64,000 nucleotides of DNA from Salinisphaera sp. T31B1 (GCF_040361275.1 NZ_APNH01000001.1:1089001-1153000); one strand, 5' to 3'; shown: positions 17,643 through 26,821, counted from the first letter of the stretch. A program made the numbers and translations. Notes: a model not told the origin generated them from the letters alone.

Positions 17643-18914
17643 ATGAGTGTCGATAACAAATCCTTCCATGGCCCCGCGCTGCGTCCGCGCTCGAAGGCCG
17701 AGCCGGAATTTCTGCGCGAGCACGTGGACCACTATTTTCGCGAGCGGGTCGAAAAGACCTGGAAGGGCGGACACATCATGCACGGGCGTACGCCCGGCCC
17801 GGATGCGATCCTCATGGTCACCAATGACTATCTGGATCTGGCGAACAACCCGCAGATCCTGCAGGCGCAGATCGACAGCCTGCGCGGGTCGGACAACACC
17901 GTGGTGATGTCGGGTGTCTACCTGCACGGCGACAGTCCGCAGCTCGACCTGGAGCGGCGAATGGCCCGCTGGATGCGCATGGAATCCAGTCTGCTGTGCC
18001 AGTCCGGCTATGCCGCCAACGTCGGCCTGATTCAGGCGATCGGCGCACCGGGTACTCCGGTGTATGTGGACATGTTCGCTCATGCCTCGCTCTGGGAGGG
18101 TGTCCGCAGTGCGGGGCTGGAGTGGAAGCCGTTCCGTCATAACGATGCCTCGCATCTCGAGACCATGATCGAGCGCAATGGCCCGGGCATCGTCGTCATG
18201 GATTCGGTCTACAGCACGACCGGCAGCGTTGCACCGCTCAAGGCGCTGGTCGAGGTCGCCAATCGCCACGGCTGTGTGACCATCGTCGATGAATCGCACT
18301 CGCTCGGCACTCACGGGGATCAGGGCCGCGGTCTGGTCGCCGGGCTGGGGCTGCAGTCGGAAGTGCATTTCGTCACGGCGAGTCTGGCCAAGGCGTTTGC
18401 GGCGCGGGCCGGTCTGATCGCCTGCAGCGAGCGGCTGCGTCAGTTCATCAAGTACAACTCGTTTCCTGCCATCTTCAGCTCATCGTTGTTGCCGCACGAT
18501 ATTGCCGGGCTATCGCGCACGCTGGAGCTGATTCGCGCAGCCGACGCCGAACGGGAACGCCTGCATGCCAGCGCGGCTTATCTGCGCCGGCATCTTAGAG
18601 CGCTCGGCTATAACGTCGACACCGGTCAGGCGCAGATGATCGCGCTCGAGGCGGGGCCCGAGCAGAACACGATGGTGCTTCGCGACGCGCTCGAATCGCG
18701 CGGGGTGTTCGGTTCGGTATTCTGTGCACCGGCCACCGCAACCAAGCGATCGCTGATCCGTCTGTCGGTCAACACGAGCCATACCTATGCACAGATCAAC
18801 CGGGTGATCGAGGTCTGCGCCGAGATTCGCGACGAAGTGGATCTGGCCAACTGGCCGTCTACGCGTCGTGCGGCCAAGCGCGAACGCCCGGAGGACGCCG
18901 CCCGCGCGGCGTAG
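17643..18914 (+). CDS. lqsA: Alpha-hydroxyketone autoinducer synthase, CqsA/LqsA type
   Basis: From ATG 17643 (GGAG at 17631-17634) this encodes 423 residues of the PLP-dependent alpha-oxoamine synthase family. CqsA-specific segments are clear: NDYLDLANNPQI, VVMSGVYLHGDSPQ, SLLCQSGYAANVGL, FAHASLWEG, DESHSLGTHG and VFGSVFCAPAT. The PLP lysine is in TASLAKAFAARAG (about Lys250). CqsA and LqsA condense an acyl-CoA with an amino-acid-derived substrate, leading to CAI-1 or LAI-1 type hydroxyketones. These residues separate it from KBL or BioF. The upstream kinase and regulator supply the response half of the circuit. Confidence 0.92.
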   Translation: MSVDNKSFHGPALRPRSKAEPEFLREHVDHYFRERVEKTWKGGHIMHGRTPGPDAILMVTNDYLDLANNPQILQAQIDSLRGSDNTVVMSGVYLHGDSPQLDLERRMARWMRMESSLLCQSGYAANVGLIQAIGAPGTPVYVDMFAHASLWEGVRSAGLEWKPFRHNDASHLETMIERNGPGIVVMDSVYSTTGSVAPLKALVEVANRHGCVTIVDESHSLGTHGDQGRGLVAGLGLQSEVHFVTASLAKAFAARAGLIACSERLRQFIKYNSFPAIFSSSLLPHDIAGLSRTLELIRAADAERERLHASAAYLRRHLRALGYNVDTGQAQMIALEAGPEQNTMVLRDALESRGVFGSVFCAPATATKRSLIRLSVNTSHTYAQINRVIEVCAEIRDEVDLANWPSTRRAAKRERPEDAARAA

Positions 18915-18972
18915 TACCGGACAGGCCGGGGCAGCCAGTCATCGTGCCGTGCCCCGGCCGCCAGGTTGTCCA

Positions 18973-19004
18973 ATGCCGGCCGTCGATACGGCCGGCATTT
19001 TTTT
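18973..19004 (+). terminator. Rho-independent terminator after the autoinducer synthase gene
   Basis: A perfect 10-bp stem ATGCCGGCCG/CGGCCGGCAT (18973-18982 with 18989-18998) is followed by T residues through 19004. The convergent AGCS gene ends at 19006. On the minus strand the stem lacks a comparable U tract, so it mainly serves lqsA. Confidence 0.9.
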
Positions 19005-19005
19005 G

Positions 19006-20463
19006 CTAGTCCCAGATGCCCGGCTCGACCTGATCGGGGTTTTTCAGCACCTTGCGGTGGAAGACCGGTTCGTCGATGCCTTCGGCCCGCTGGCGCTCGT
19101 AGTCCTTGAGCACGCGCAGCGCGATCGGGAACAGGCACAGGATGGCAATGAGGTTGGTCGTGGCCATCAGGCCCATCGCCAGATCGGCAAAGTCCCAGAC
19201 GAAACTCAGGGTCGCCACCGAGCCGATCATCACCATAGCCAGCACGAGTGGGCGCAGGATCGCCACGGCCTTCTTGCCGTGCCGGCCGGCCAGATATTCG
19301 AGATTGATCTCGCTATAGGCGAAATTGGCCAGAATCGAGGTATAGGCGAAAAACAGGATCGCGACGGCGATGAAGCCGACGCCGAACATGCCCAGATGGT
19401 CGGCCATTGCATCCTGGGTCAGCTGGATGCCCTGCATCGAATCGCTGCCGCCGTGGGCGAGCATCCGGTCGTACACGCCGGACAACAGGATCACGACCGC
19501 CGTACAGCTGCAGATGATCAGCGTATCGATGACCACGCCGAACGCCTGCACCAGGCCCTGGGCTGCCGGATGATTGACCTCCGCGGTTGCCGCTGCGTTC
19601 GGCGTCGAGCCCATGCCGGCTTCGTTTGAAAACAGGCCGCGTTTGACGCCGTTCTCCATGGCCGCCTTGATGGTATAGCCCACGGCGCCGCCCACGGCCG
19701 GCCCGAAGCCGAACGCGCTCTTGACGATCAGTGCGAACATCGCCGGTACCTGGTCGTAGTTGACCACCAGCACGTACATCGCGACCAGGAAGTAACCGAT
19801 GGCCATCAGCGGCACGACTTTTTCGGCGGTTCGGGCAACCGATCTCAGGCCACCGTATATGACGATGCCGGCCAGAATCACCAGCGCGATGCCGGTCGCC
19901 CAGGTCGGTACGCCGAACGCGCCTTCCATGCCCTTGGCGATCGTGTTCGCCTGCGCGCCGGAAAAGGCGAACCCGTAGGCCAGAATCAAGAACACCGCGA
20001 ACAGGATGCTCATCCAGCGCTGACCGAGCGCGCGCTCGATATAGTAGGCCGGGCCGCCTCGATAGACGCCGTCGGCATAGTGGATCTTGTACACCTGCCC
20101 GAGCGTGCATTCGATGAACGTGGTGGCCAGTCCCACCAGCGCGGTCATCCACATCCAGAACACCGCCCCGGGCCCGCCGATCCACAGGGCCAGTGCTACG
20201 CCGGCCAGGTTGCCGGTGCCGACGCGGGCGGCCAGCGATGTCGCCAGTGCCTGGAACGAACTGATGCCGCTTTCACTGCTGCGACTGTCGAACGTGATCC
20301 GCACCATGTGAAAGAACAGCCGGAACTGCACGAAGCGCGTGGCAACGGTGAAGATGATGCCGGCGCCGAACAGCAGATAGAACAGAACGTACGACCAGAT
20401 GAAATCACTGATCGGCGTCATCACGGCATAGACCGCCTGCTCCAGCGTATTGATTAACTCCAT
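19006..20463 (-). CDS. Sodium/proton:alanine or glycine symporter, AGCS family
   Basis: The product is 485 residues with about eleven predicted helices and the AGCS signatures: RFVQFRLFFHMVR near the N-terminus, AARVGTGNLAGVALALWIGGPGAVFWMW (sodium/amino-acid signature, about 85-112), YRGGPAYYIERAL and VKRGLFSNEAGMGSTPNAAA. These carriers import alanine, glycine or related small amino acids with Na+ or H+. The start is preceded by a long untranslated region with hairpins (20464-20957). The exact substrate cannot be assigned. Confidence 0.92.
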   Translation of the reverse strand: MELINTLEQAVYAVMTPISDFIWSYVLFYLLFGAGIIFTVATRFVQFRLFFHMVRITFDSRSSESGISSFQALATSLAARVGTGNLAGVALALWIGGPGAVFWMWMTALVGLATTFIECTLGQVYKIHYADGVYRGGPAYYIERALGQRWMSILFAVFLILAYGFAFSGAQANTIAKGMEGAFGVPTWATGIALVILAGIVIYGGLRSVARTAEKVVPLMAIGYFLVAMYVLVVNYDQVPAMFALIVKSAFGFGPAVGGAVGYTIKAAMENGVKRGLFSNEAGMGSTPNAAATAEVNHPAAQGLVQAFGVVIDTLIICSCTAVVILLSGVYDRMLAHGGSDSMQGIQLTQDAMADHLGMFGVGFIAVAILFFAYTSILANFAYSEINLEYLAGRHGKKAVAILRPLVLAMVMIGSVATLSFVWDFADLAMGLMATTNLIAILCLFPIALRVLKDYERQRAEGIDEPVFHRKVLKNPDQVEPGIWD

Positions 20464-20957
20464 CGTTCAAGGCTCCCGGTGCTGGATTCGCTGGGTGAGT
20501 AGTCGAGCCGGTCGAAGACGGGCTCGGTAGAGGATGGGCGGCGGGCCATGCACGGCCGTGCAGGCAAAACGGCTGCCTGCGGCGGCCGCGTCGCGTCGAT
20601 GCCGTAGTCGGCTGTGGACCAGGCGCTTGCGCGATGGCCCGGGCCGATACGCCGATCATCGCCCGGCGTGCCCGTGGCAAGTGAGCCGTGGCGGTACCCT
20701 GTACCGCTCACGGCACCCGTGTGCACCGGTGAAAACACCGTGAATACCATACGCCGGCGGGTCCGCCGGTATGACCGCCACGCGGGGGCGTCGGGTTTGC
20801 CCGGAATCGTCTGCACGGCGGTCGGTCCCCCATGACCATGGTTGGCTGTGCCACACATCGTTGCTTTTTAAACCCTACGCCGTCGTTTCGACAATCGCCA
20901 GTCTGGCGCAACGCGGGGCGGACATGGTCGGGTACAGCCGATGGCCCCCGGCGCATG
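20464..20957 (-). promoter_or_regulatory. Long non-coding leader/promoter region of the AGCS gene
   Basis: No convincing gene lies here; the open frames are proline/arginine-rich shadows. On the minus strand TTGTCG (complement of 20889-20894) and TTTAAA (complement of 20867-20872), 16 bp apart, make a plausible promoter, which would give a leader of about 400 nt. Two strong hairpins follow: CCGGCGG/CCGCCGG (20754-20769), and a 13-bp stem with one bulge built from GCCGTGGCGGTAC and its complement (20685-20714). I looked for the glycine riboswitch core, common upstream of AGCS genes, and did not see it. Confidence 0.35.
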
Positions 20958-20992
20958 AAAAAGCCCGCCACGACACAGGCGTCGTGGCGGGC
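20958..20992 (-). terminator. Rho-independent terminator of the TRAP-type operon
   Basis: Read on the minus strand, a perfect 12-bp stem GCCCGCCACGAC/GTCGTGGCGGGC (20963-20974 with 20981-20992) is followed by five U residues (complement of 20958-20962). It lies 39 bp past the stop of the solute-binding protein gene. Confidence 0.88.
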
Positions 20993-21031
20993 GGAAAGGC
21001 CGGGCGCGGCCCCGGGAGTCGGTGGGCCGGA

Positions 21032-22084
21032 TCAGTTGACCGGGCCGCCCTCGCTGTCCTGGCTGCATTCGGCCAGACCGCTGTCGGTCGAGCAACGAAT
21101 TTTTTTCAGCAGATGCTGCATGCGATGGTTGTACCAGTTCTGATCCCACAGCTGCTGACGCGTGTTTCGGAACATTTCGCGGTAATCGGCATCGCGATCG
21201 CCGGAAATATGCACCCAGTACTTATCCGGGATCTCCTGATCAGCCGCTTTCACGCGGCGCAGGGTCGAATCGAACATGTTGTCGAACACCCAGCTGCGCG
21301 ACTTCTGGCCGAAGCCGTCCGGAAACTTGTCCTGATGCACGATCAGCTGGCCCGAGAGCATGCCGAGTACGAAGTCGGCGATCCCGCCGTTGTTGCCGAG
21401 GCCCTTGTAGAGTTCCAGCGCGTTGTAGGCGAACGACGGTGCATAGGCCAGGTCGACGCTGCCGTTGTTGAACATCGGCCCGAACGATGCGATGGACGCA
21501 CCGACCGGCGATGCGCCTGCCACGTTGGCCAGCGTGGAGGCCTGCTTGTCATAGGACATCACCGCAATCTTCTTGCCGGCGATGGTGTCCAGGCTTTCCA
21601 GATAGGACTTGTCACGCGCGAACAGGAATGCCTTGCCCAGCGGTACCACGCCCACGACCTCGTTGCCGTCCTGGACCATGTACTCGGCTGCCTTGGGGCT
21701 GGACATCACCTTGATGGCGGTCTTCTCCTGGTCGTAGGTCTGCAGCCCGCCCGCCATGTCCAGCGAACCGGAAAACTTCACGAAGTGAATCGCGCGGATG
21801 CCGGTAATGCCGACCATGTCGCACTTACCCGCCTTGAAATCGTTGGCGGCTACCGCCTCATCGGTATAGGCACGCGTGTTGAGCTTGATTCCCCAGCTAC
21901 GGGCCTGCACGACGTAATCCTGGAACGACTGGTAGATGAAGCCGTTCGCGCCGATCGGATCGTAGACACACAGTGAACGGGTTTCGGTCTGGGCGGCGGC
22001 GGGCTGCAGCGCGCCGCCCAGCAGCACGGCCGCACCGACGGCGAGCGGTCCCAGATACGAGGTGAGTAGATTTCGGGTCGACAT
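21032..22084 (-). CDS. Periplasmic solute-binding protein, AdeT/DUF6091-like
   Basis: ATG 22084 follows a perfect AAGGAGG (complement of 22092-22098). The 350-residue precursor has a Sec signal peptide ending PAAAQ near residue 32. The mature part has LCVYDPIGANGFIYQSFQDYV, FKAGKCDMVGITGIRA and HISGDRDADYREMFRNTRQQLWDQNWYN. This resembles the putative solute-binding family that includes the Acinetobacter AdeT proteins and is found beside TRAP-type permeases. The adjacent permease and lipoprotein support a binding-protein role. The ligand is unknown; the AdeT drug-efflux label in that family should not be taken as function here. Confidence 0.75.
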   Translation of the reverse strand: MSTRNLLTSYLGPLAVGAAVLLGGALQPAAAQTETRSLCVYDPIGANGFIYQSFQDYVVQARSWGIKLNTRAYTDEAVAANDFKAGKCDMVGITGIRAIHFVKFSGSLDMAGGLQTYDQEKTAIKVMSSPKAAEYMVQDGNEVVGVVPLGKAFLFARDKSYLESLDTIAGKKIAVMSYDKQASTLANVAGASPVGASIASFGPMFNNGSVDLAYAPSFAYNALELYKGLGNNGGIADFVLGMLSGQLIVHQDKFPDGFGQKSRSWVFDNMFDSTLRRVKAADQEIPDKYWVHISGDRDADYREMFRNTRQQLWDQNWYNHRMQHLLKKIRCSTDSGLAECSQDSEGGPVN

Positions 22085-22143
22085 GGGTTTTCCTCCTTGT
22101 GATTCGTTCTGCGTGCCCGGCTCGCGGCGGGCCGGCACCCAAG

Positions 22144-24273
22144 CTAGAACAGGTGCATGAAGATCAGCGGCACGAACGCGACCAGCAGCAACGAACTGGC
22201 CAGTACGGTGATCGGCAGCAGCAATGCCTCGTGGCGACGCCAGAAGCTCGGATCGTCGGCCACCTCGGCCTTGGCCAGCTGAATTTCGGCATCGCCGACC
22301 ACCTGGCGTGTGAGCAACTGGTTGAGCGCCACAGGCGGGCTGAGATAACCGAGCTCGAAGGCCACCAGCACCATCATCCAGAAATGCACCGGATCGATGC
22401 CGTTGTCGTAGGCCACCGGTGCGAGCGTCGCGCTGACCAGGATGATCGCTCCGTACGGATCCATGATCATGCCGATGATCACCAGCATCACCACCAGAAT
22501 AGCGGTGGCATACCAGACGTTGCCGAAGTGGTCCGGGAACAGTTCCATCACGCCGGAGCGCTCCATGACGCCGCCGAAGACGATCGACATGACCATCAGC
22601 GACAGCAACGCGCCCAGAAGCACGGCCGACTCGGCGGTCGATGCACGCAGTGCATTCCAGAAGCCTGCTGGTTCGTGGGCCGGCGCACGCGCCTCGCCGC
22701 GATCGGCCTTGTAGATGGCCGCAGCGTAGAGACGACGTGCACGCCATCGATCATAGGCCAGCAACGCCAGCATCATCAGCGGCAGGATCACCGGCGCCGA
22801 GAACTCGTTGAAGCTCTGGCCGAGCAGGTGCGAATAGATCATCACCACAGCGACCGCAATCACGATATAGGGCAGCGTCGGCCCGATCGCCCGCCGGAAA
22901 GCGGGTAACGCATCGTCTGGCGTCGCCAGGTAGGGTCGGCTCTTGCGGGTGAGATAGACAAAGCCCGTGAAGATGATTGCGGTCAGCAGGAACACGTACA
23001 CGCCCCAGCCGTAGAGCTGATCGGTGGTCACCTGCCGATTCAGTGCGGCGATGATCACCACCATCAGACACGGGTTGAGCACGACGCCCATGCTGCCCGA
23101 CATGGCCGTCGAGGCGATCGCGAGCTGGCGATAGGTGCCGGCGATACGCAGTTCCTGGTAGATCACCGCGCCAATTGCCAGCACGAAGATCCCGGATGCC
23201 CCGGTATAGGCGGTGGGCCAGGCAGAGGCCAGCACCACGAGAATCACGATGAACTCGGGCCGAAGTTCCCACGAACGGAACAGCCCGAACAACAGCTCGG
23301 CAATGCGAGTGTGTTTGAGCATCATGCCGACCCAGACGAAGAGCCCGATACCGGTGTACAGATCGGCGAACCGGATCATCTTGCTCAGCTGAATCGCCGG
23401 GCCGGCGATATAGCCTTCGCTGACGAAGAAATAGACCAGGCTGACCAGCGCCAGCCAGCAGTACAGCGGAATGGTCAGTGGCGCATAGGCCAGCGAACCG
23501 CCACTCGGCGCGTCCTCGGGCACGCGGATCATGCGATAGGCCGCCGCGGCGGCGAGCATGACAAAGCCGATGAGCCAGGCCAGGTTGAGCCAAGTATCGC
23601 CGCCGCCGTCCAGGCGCAGCCATACGAAGCCGCTGATCGCCATGGCGACATTCGCCGCTACCTGGGCGCCCGAACTGACCCGGATATCCAGGCGCGTCTT
23701 GGGCATGCGCAGGGCGATCTGCTCATTGAGCACGAGGGCGATGAAGCCGCCGAACATGATCAGCAGAACCAGGATATAGGCCTGCGCGCCCTGGCCGATC
23801 TGGTTGATACGGCCCATGCCCAGTTCGAGTGCGCGAAACGCCCTGAGCGTGGAGGTGTCAGTCCATTTCTGGTTGTACTCGTAGCGCTGGTAGTTCTCCT
23901 TGCACTGCGCCAGCTGCGACTCCAGCGAACGCCGCCGGGCCTCGGGATCGGCCGGCCCGGCATCGAACAGGCTGTCCTCGGCAGCGGCGCTGCCCTGCAT
24001 GTTGGCGATACGCGCGTCGATGTCCATGTTCGGGTCGCATGTCGGCTCCGACATGTCGACACGCAGCATGTTGTAGTTGTCCCAGAGAGTGCCGCCGAGG
24101 CTGAGCAACTGCCCATGGATGAAGGCGCTGGTACCGAACACGATCGCAAGCAGCAACAGGATCGCGATCGGAGCCGTGATCAGCCAGTTTCGTGCCTGGC
24201 TGTACTCAACGGCCACATCGCCGGCGTGCGGGTCAGCGTGCGCCGGCCCGTTGTCGAGTCGTGTGTCGGCCAT
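22144..24273 (-). CDS. TRAP-type transporter large permease with fused N-terminal (DctQ-like) region
   Basis: The 709 residues are longer than a standard DctM (about 430). The N-terminal third has a transmembrane helix, a charged extracytoplasmic loop of roughly 100 residues rich in Asp and Glu, and further helices, standing where a DctQ subunit would be. The remainder is a DctM-like domain with GASGIFVLAIGAVIYQEL, SMGVVLNPCLMVVIIAALN, MIMDPYGAIILVSATLAPVA and LSPPVALNQLL. It probably carries an organic anion using sodium. It lies 59 bp upstream of the binding-protein gene and 1 bp after the lipoprotein gene: one operon. Confidence 0.82.
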   Translation of the reverse strand: MADTRLDNGPAHADPHAGDVAVEYSQARNWLITAPIAILLLLAIVFGTSAFIHGQLLSLGGTLWDNYNMLRVDMSEPTCDPNMDIDARIANMQGSAAAEDSLFDAGPADPEARRRSLESQLAQCKENYQRYEYNQKWTDTSTLRAFRALELGMGRINQIGQGAQAYILVLLIMFGGFIALVLNEQIALRMPKTRLDIRVSSGAQVAANVAMAISGFVWLRLDGGGDTWLNLAWLIGFVMLAAAAAYRMIRVPEDAPSGGSLAYAPLTIPLYCWLALVSLVYFFVSEGYIAGPAIQLSKMIRFADLYTGIGLFVWVGMMLKHTRIAELLFGLFRSWELRPEFIVILVVLASAWPTAYTGASGIFVLAIGAVIYQELRIAGTYRQLAIASTAMSGSMGVVLNPCLMVVIIAALNRQVTTDQLYGWGVYVFLLTAIIFTGFVYLTRKSRPYLATPDDALPAFRRAIGPTLPYIVIAVAVVMIYSHLLGQSFNEFSAPVILPLMMLALLAYDRWRARRLYAAAIYKADRGEARAPAHEPAGFWNALRASTAESAVLLGALLSLMVMSIVFGGVMERSGVMELFPDHFGNVWYATAILVVMLVIIGMIMDPYGAIILVSATLAPVAYDNGIDPVHFWMMVLVAFELGYLSPPVALNQLLTRQVVGDAEIQLAKAEVADDPSFWRRHEALLLPITVLASSLLLVAFVPLIFMHLF

Positions 24274-24274
24274 T

Positions 24275-25303
24275 TCAGTTCAGGAAATCGTCGGCGTCGA
24301 AATCGGTGTCGTCTGCCGTAGCGCCGTCGTCTTCGCTGCCGGGAAAGTCGCCGAGCGCGAGAAACGGTGTGCGCTTGCCGGCTTCGCGGGTCCAGATGCG
24401 ATCGGAAAGAAACAGCGCCTGGTTGTACGCGACCTCGCCCAGGATCAGATATTCCTTGGGCGTCACGCCGTCGTTGTAGATTCGCGCGACCTGGGCGATG
24501 CCCGCTTTCTCCTTGGCTTCGTCGGACTGGCCGTAGCCGGCCACGGCATACAGCATCGCGGCCATGGGCATGCCCTTGGACTCGCCGTAGTCGGCAGCCT
24601 GTTTGAGTTGGCTCCACGGATCGGCACCGTCGGGCGCGGCCCCAGGCACGCTCAGCCAGACTACGGCCTGCAGGGCGTTCGGAATGCCCCACCATTTTTC
24701 GTTGTCCATGCACTCGGCTTCGCGGCCCGCCTTGGCGGCGACGTCCTGGGGTACACCGACGCTGCTCGAGGCCTGGATATCGCTGAGCAACGCCTGCACG
24801 GAGGTCAGCGTGCCGACCAGATGTTCGATCTCTTCGGTGTCGTTGCCCAGCGACGGACACTTGTCGTCGCCGAGTTCGCCGAAGGCATCCACCGTGTCCT
24901 TATATGTCTGGTAACGGCGCAGCGCGGTTCGTCGGTACAGGCGCTGGGCTTCGGTGCGGGCATCGCGAGCGCTGGCCGTATCGCCGGCGCGCAGCGCGCG
25001 CTGGAAGCGCAGATCGGCTTCCTGTGCCTGGCTTTCCGAACACAGGCCGGCAAGCAGGTTGGTGGTCAGCAATACGTTCGAGGGTCGGTCGATGACACGC
25101 GAGAACGACGACAGGAGCTGATTCTGGCCCATGCCGGTGCCGCAGGCGGACATGTCCATGTCGCCGCTGCCCATGACGTAAGGCACTACCTCGTCCTGGG
25201 AATAGTGGGCCAGGACATGACCGGTGGGCTTGTAGATCAAGCCGCAGCCGCTCAAACAGACGGCCAGGCCAGCCATGACAGGCAGTGACAGAGTCTTGAG
25301 CAT
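24275..25303 (-). CDS. Lipoprotein associated with the TRAP operon (possible T-component)
   Basis: The 342-residue precursor has lipobox CLSGC (Cys at about 20). The mature protein is largely helical. It contains RFQRALRAGDTASARDARTEAQRLYRRTALRRYQ, reminiscent of TPR-like helical pairs, and ends in a very acidic tail (EDDGATADDTDFDADD). TRAP-associated TatT lipoproteins are helical-repeat periplasmic proteins that pair with the binding protein, so this is a reasonable candidate; I see no decisive motif. It is first in the operon, one base before the permease gene, which itself precedes the binding-protein gene. Confidence 0.6.
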   Translation of the reverse strand: MLKTLSLPVMAGLAVCLSGCGLIYKPTGHVLAHYSQDEVVPYVMGSGDMDMSACGTGMGQNQLLSSFSRVIDRPSNVLLTTNLLAGLCSESQAQEADLRFQRALRAGDTASARDARTEAQRLYRRTALRRYQTYKDTVDAFGELGDDKCPSLGNDTEEIEHLVGTLTSVQALLSDIQASSSVGVPQDVAAKAGREAECMDNEKWWGIPNALQAVVWLSVPGAAPDGADPWSQLKQAADYGESKGMPMAAMLYAVAGYGQSDEAKEKAGIAQVARIYNDGVTPKEYLILGEVAYNQALFLSDRIWTREAGKRTPFLALGDFPGSEDDGATADDTDFDADDFLN

Positions 25304-25465
25304 CGTTATCAGCCTCCGAAGGGTTCTTGTCGTTCTAGCGTTATCGCACTTTAGACGCCGGGCTTTATACCGATGGCGCCTGGTCAGGGTCGTTCCGGTG
25401 AGTTGACCCGGTTGTCTGCGCCCGCTCGGGCGTCGTTGTCAGTAGGCGAACGGGCAATTTCGGAA

Positions 25466-25494
25466 AATATATCTTTTTCTGTCGGCCAATCCAA
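25466..25494 (-). promoter_or_regulatory. Predicted sigma-70 promoter of the TRAP operon
   Basis: On the minus strand TTGGAT (complement of 25489-25494), a 17-bp spacer, then TATATT (complement of 25466-25471). This is the only AT-rich patch in the 315-bp gap between the divergent lipoprotein and BaiN-like genes. It implies a 5' untranslated region of about 155 nt before ATG 25303. Confidence 0.6.
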
Positions 25495-25618
25495 GTCTGC
25501 GTCCTGGCCAGGCCCGGCCAAGCTCGTCGTGGTTCGTCGTCTCCGGGGCATTCGAAACATGGGACAATGCCCCCGGCCGGGCCCGTCCCGACGGTACGAA
25601 CGACCGGAAATTTGTCGC

Positions 25619-26821
25619 ATGGAAGAACGCCACAGCCCCGACGTACTGGTACTGGGGGGCGGTGCCGCCGGACTGATGTGTGCAGCGGTCGCTGGCGCAC
25701 GCGGACGGCGGGTGACGGTGCTCGAAGCAAGCAATCGCTGTGGCAAAAAGATTCTCATGTCCGGCGGCGGCCGCTGCAACTTCACCAATATGCACAGCAC
25801 GCCCGCGAACTTCGTTTCCGCCAACCCGCATTTCTGCAAGTCGGCACTGGCCCGGTATACGCCGGCCGATTTCATCGCCAAGGTGGAGGCGCGCGGAATC
25901 GCCTACCACGAAAAAGAGCGCGGCCAGCTGTTCTGCGACGAGTCTTCCAAGCACATCGTGGCCATGCTGCTGGATGACTGTGCGGCCGCTGGGGTCGACG
26001 TCCGCCTGCGATGCCCGGTGTATTCCGTAGTCCGTGACGATGAGGGGCGTTTCGAGGTTCGTGCTGAGGGCTTTCGCGCCCGCGCCGATGCGGTGGTCGT
26101 GGCCACGGGCGGGCTGTCCATTCCGAAGATGGGCGCCAGCGGCATCGGCTTCGATATCGCACGCGCATTCGGGCTGGCGGTACACACGCCGCGGCCCGGC
26201 CTAGTGCCCTTCGTTCTGTCAGGTGAGGCCCGGCAGCGCTTCGGCACGTTGTCGGGCATCGGTCTCGATGTCGAAGCCACCTGCGGCAATACCGTCTTCG
26301 ACGCCGGACTGCTGTTCACCCACCGCGGACTTAGTGGACCGGCCATGCTGCAGATCTCCTCCTACTGGCAGCCTGGCGATACCGTGCAGGTGGATTTCTA
26401 CAACGGCGAGGCAGCAGAATCCTGGCTTCGCGAACGCCGGGCAGCGCGGCCGAACGCGCGTCTGGCCAGTGTGCTGGCCGAACGCCTGCCGCGTCGGCTG
26501 GCGAGCTGTCTGTGCGAGGGGCCGGCCGACCAAGCCCTGGGCAATCCCCGGCTGAAACAGATCGACGAAGCCCGGCTGGCCGCGGTGGCTGCGCGATTGT
26601 CTGCCTGGCCGTTCCAGCCCGAGACGACCGAAGGCTATCGCACCGCCGAAGTCACGCTGGGTGGTGTCGACACCGAGGTGCTGTCGTCATCGACGCTGGC
26701 GGCCCGCGAGGTGCCGGGGTTGTACTTCATCGGTGAAGTCGTTGACGTCACCGGCCATCTGGGCGGTCACAACTTCCAGTGGGCCTGGGCCTCGGCACAA
26801 GCGGCCGGTGCCGTCGTATAG
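25619..26821 (+). CDS. BaiN/HI0933-family NAD(P)/FAD-dependent oxidoreductase
   Basis: ATG 25619 gives 400 residues. The FAD-binding Rossmann motif VLVLGGGAAGLMCAAVAG sits at about 10-27, followed by SNRCGKKILMSGGGRCNFTN, the family hallmark. An internal strand motif FTHRGLSGPAMLQIS and a C-terminal FAD loop GEVVDVTGHLGGHNFQWAWAS complete the HI0933 pattern. Members are flavoproteins of unclear reaction; one (BaiN) is linked to bile-acid metabolism in gut bacteria, unlikely here. It stands alone, 47 bp before the lytic transglycosylase gene. Confidence 0.88.
   Translation: MEERHSPDVLVLGGGAAGLMCAAVAGARGRRVTVLEASNRCGKKILMSGGGRCNFTNMHSTPANFVSANPHFCKSALARYTPADFIAKVEARGIAYHEKERGQLFCDESSKHIVAMLLDDCAAAGVDVRLRCPVYSVVRDDEGRFEVRAEGFRARADAVVVATGGLSIPKMGASGIGFDIARAFGLAVHTPRPGLVPFVLSGEARQRFGTLSGIGLDVEATCGNTVFDAGLLFTHRGLSGPAMLQISSYWQPGDTVQVDFYNGEAAESWLRERRAARPNARLASVLAERLPRRLASCLCEGPADQALGNPRLKQIDEARLAAVAARLSAWPFQPETTEGYRTAEVTLGGVDTEVLSSSTLAAREVPGLYFIGEVVDVTGHLGGHNFQWAWASAQAAGAVV

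Noticed and set aside
20464-20860. Glycine riboswitch or a small gene upstream of the AGCS gene
   Set aside because: The conserved riboswitch core was not found on the minus strand, and the open frames have no ribosome site or protein-like composition.
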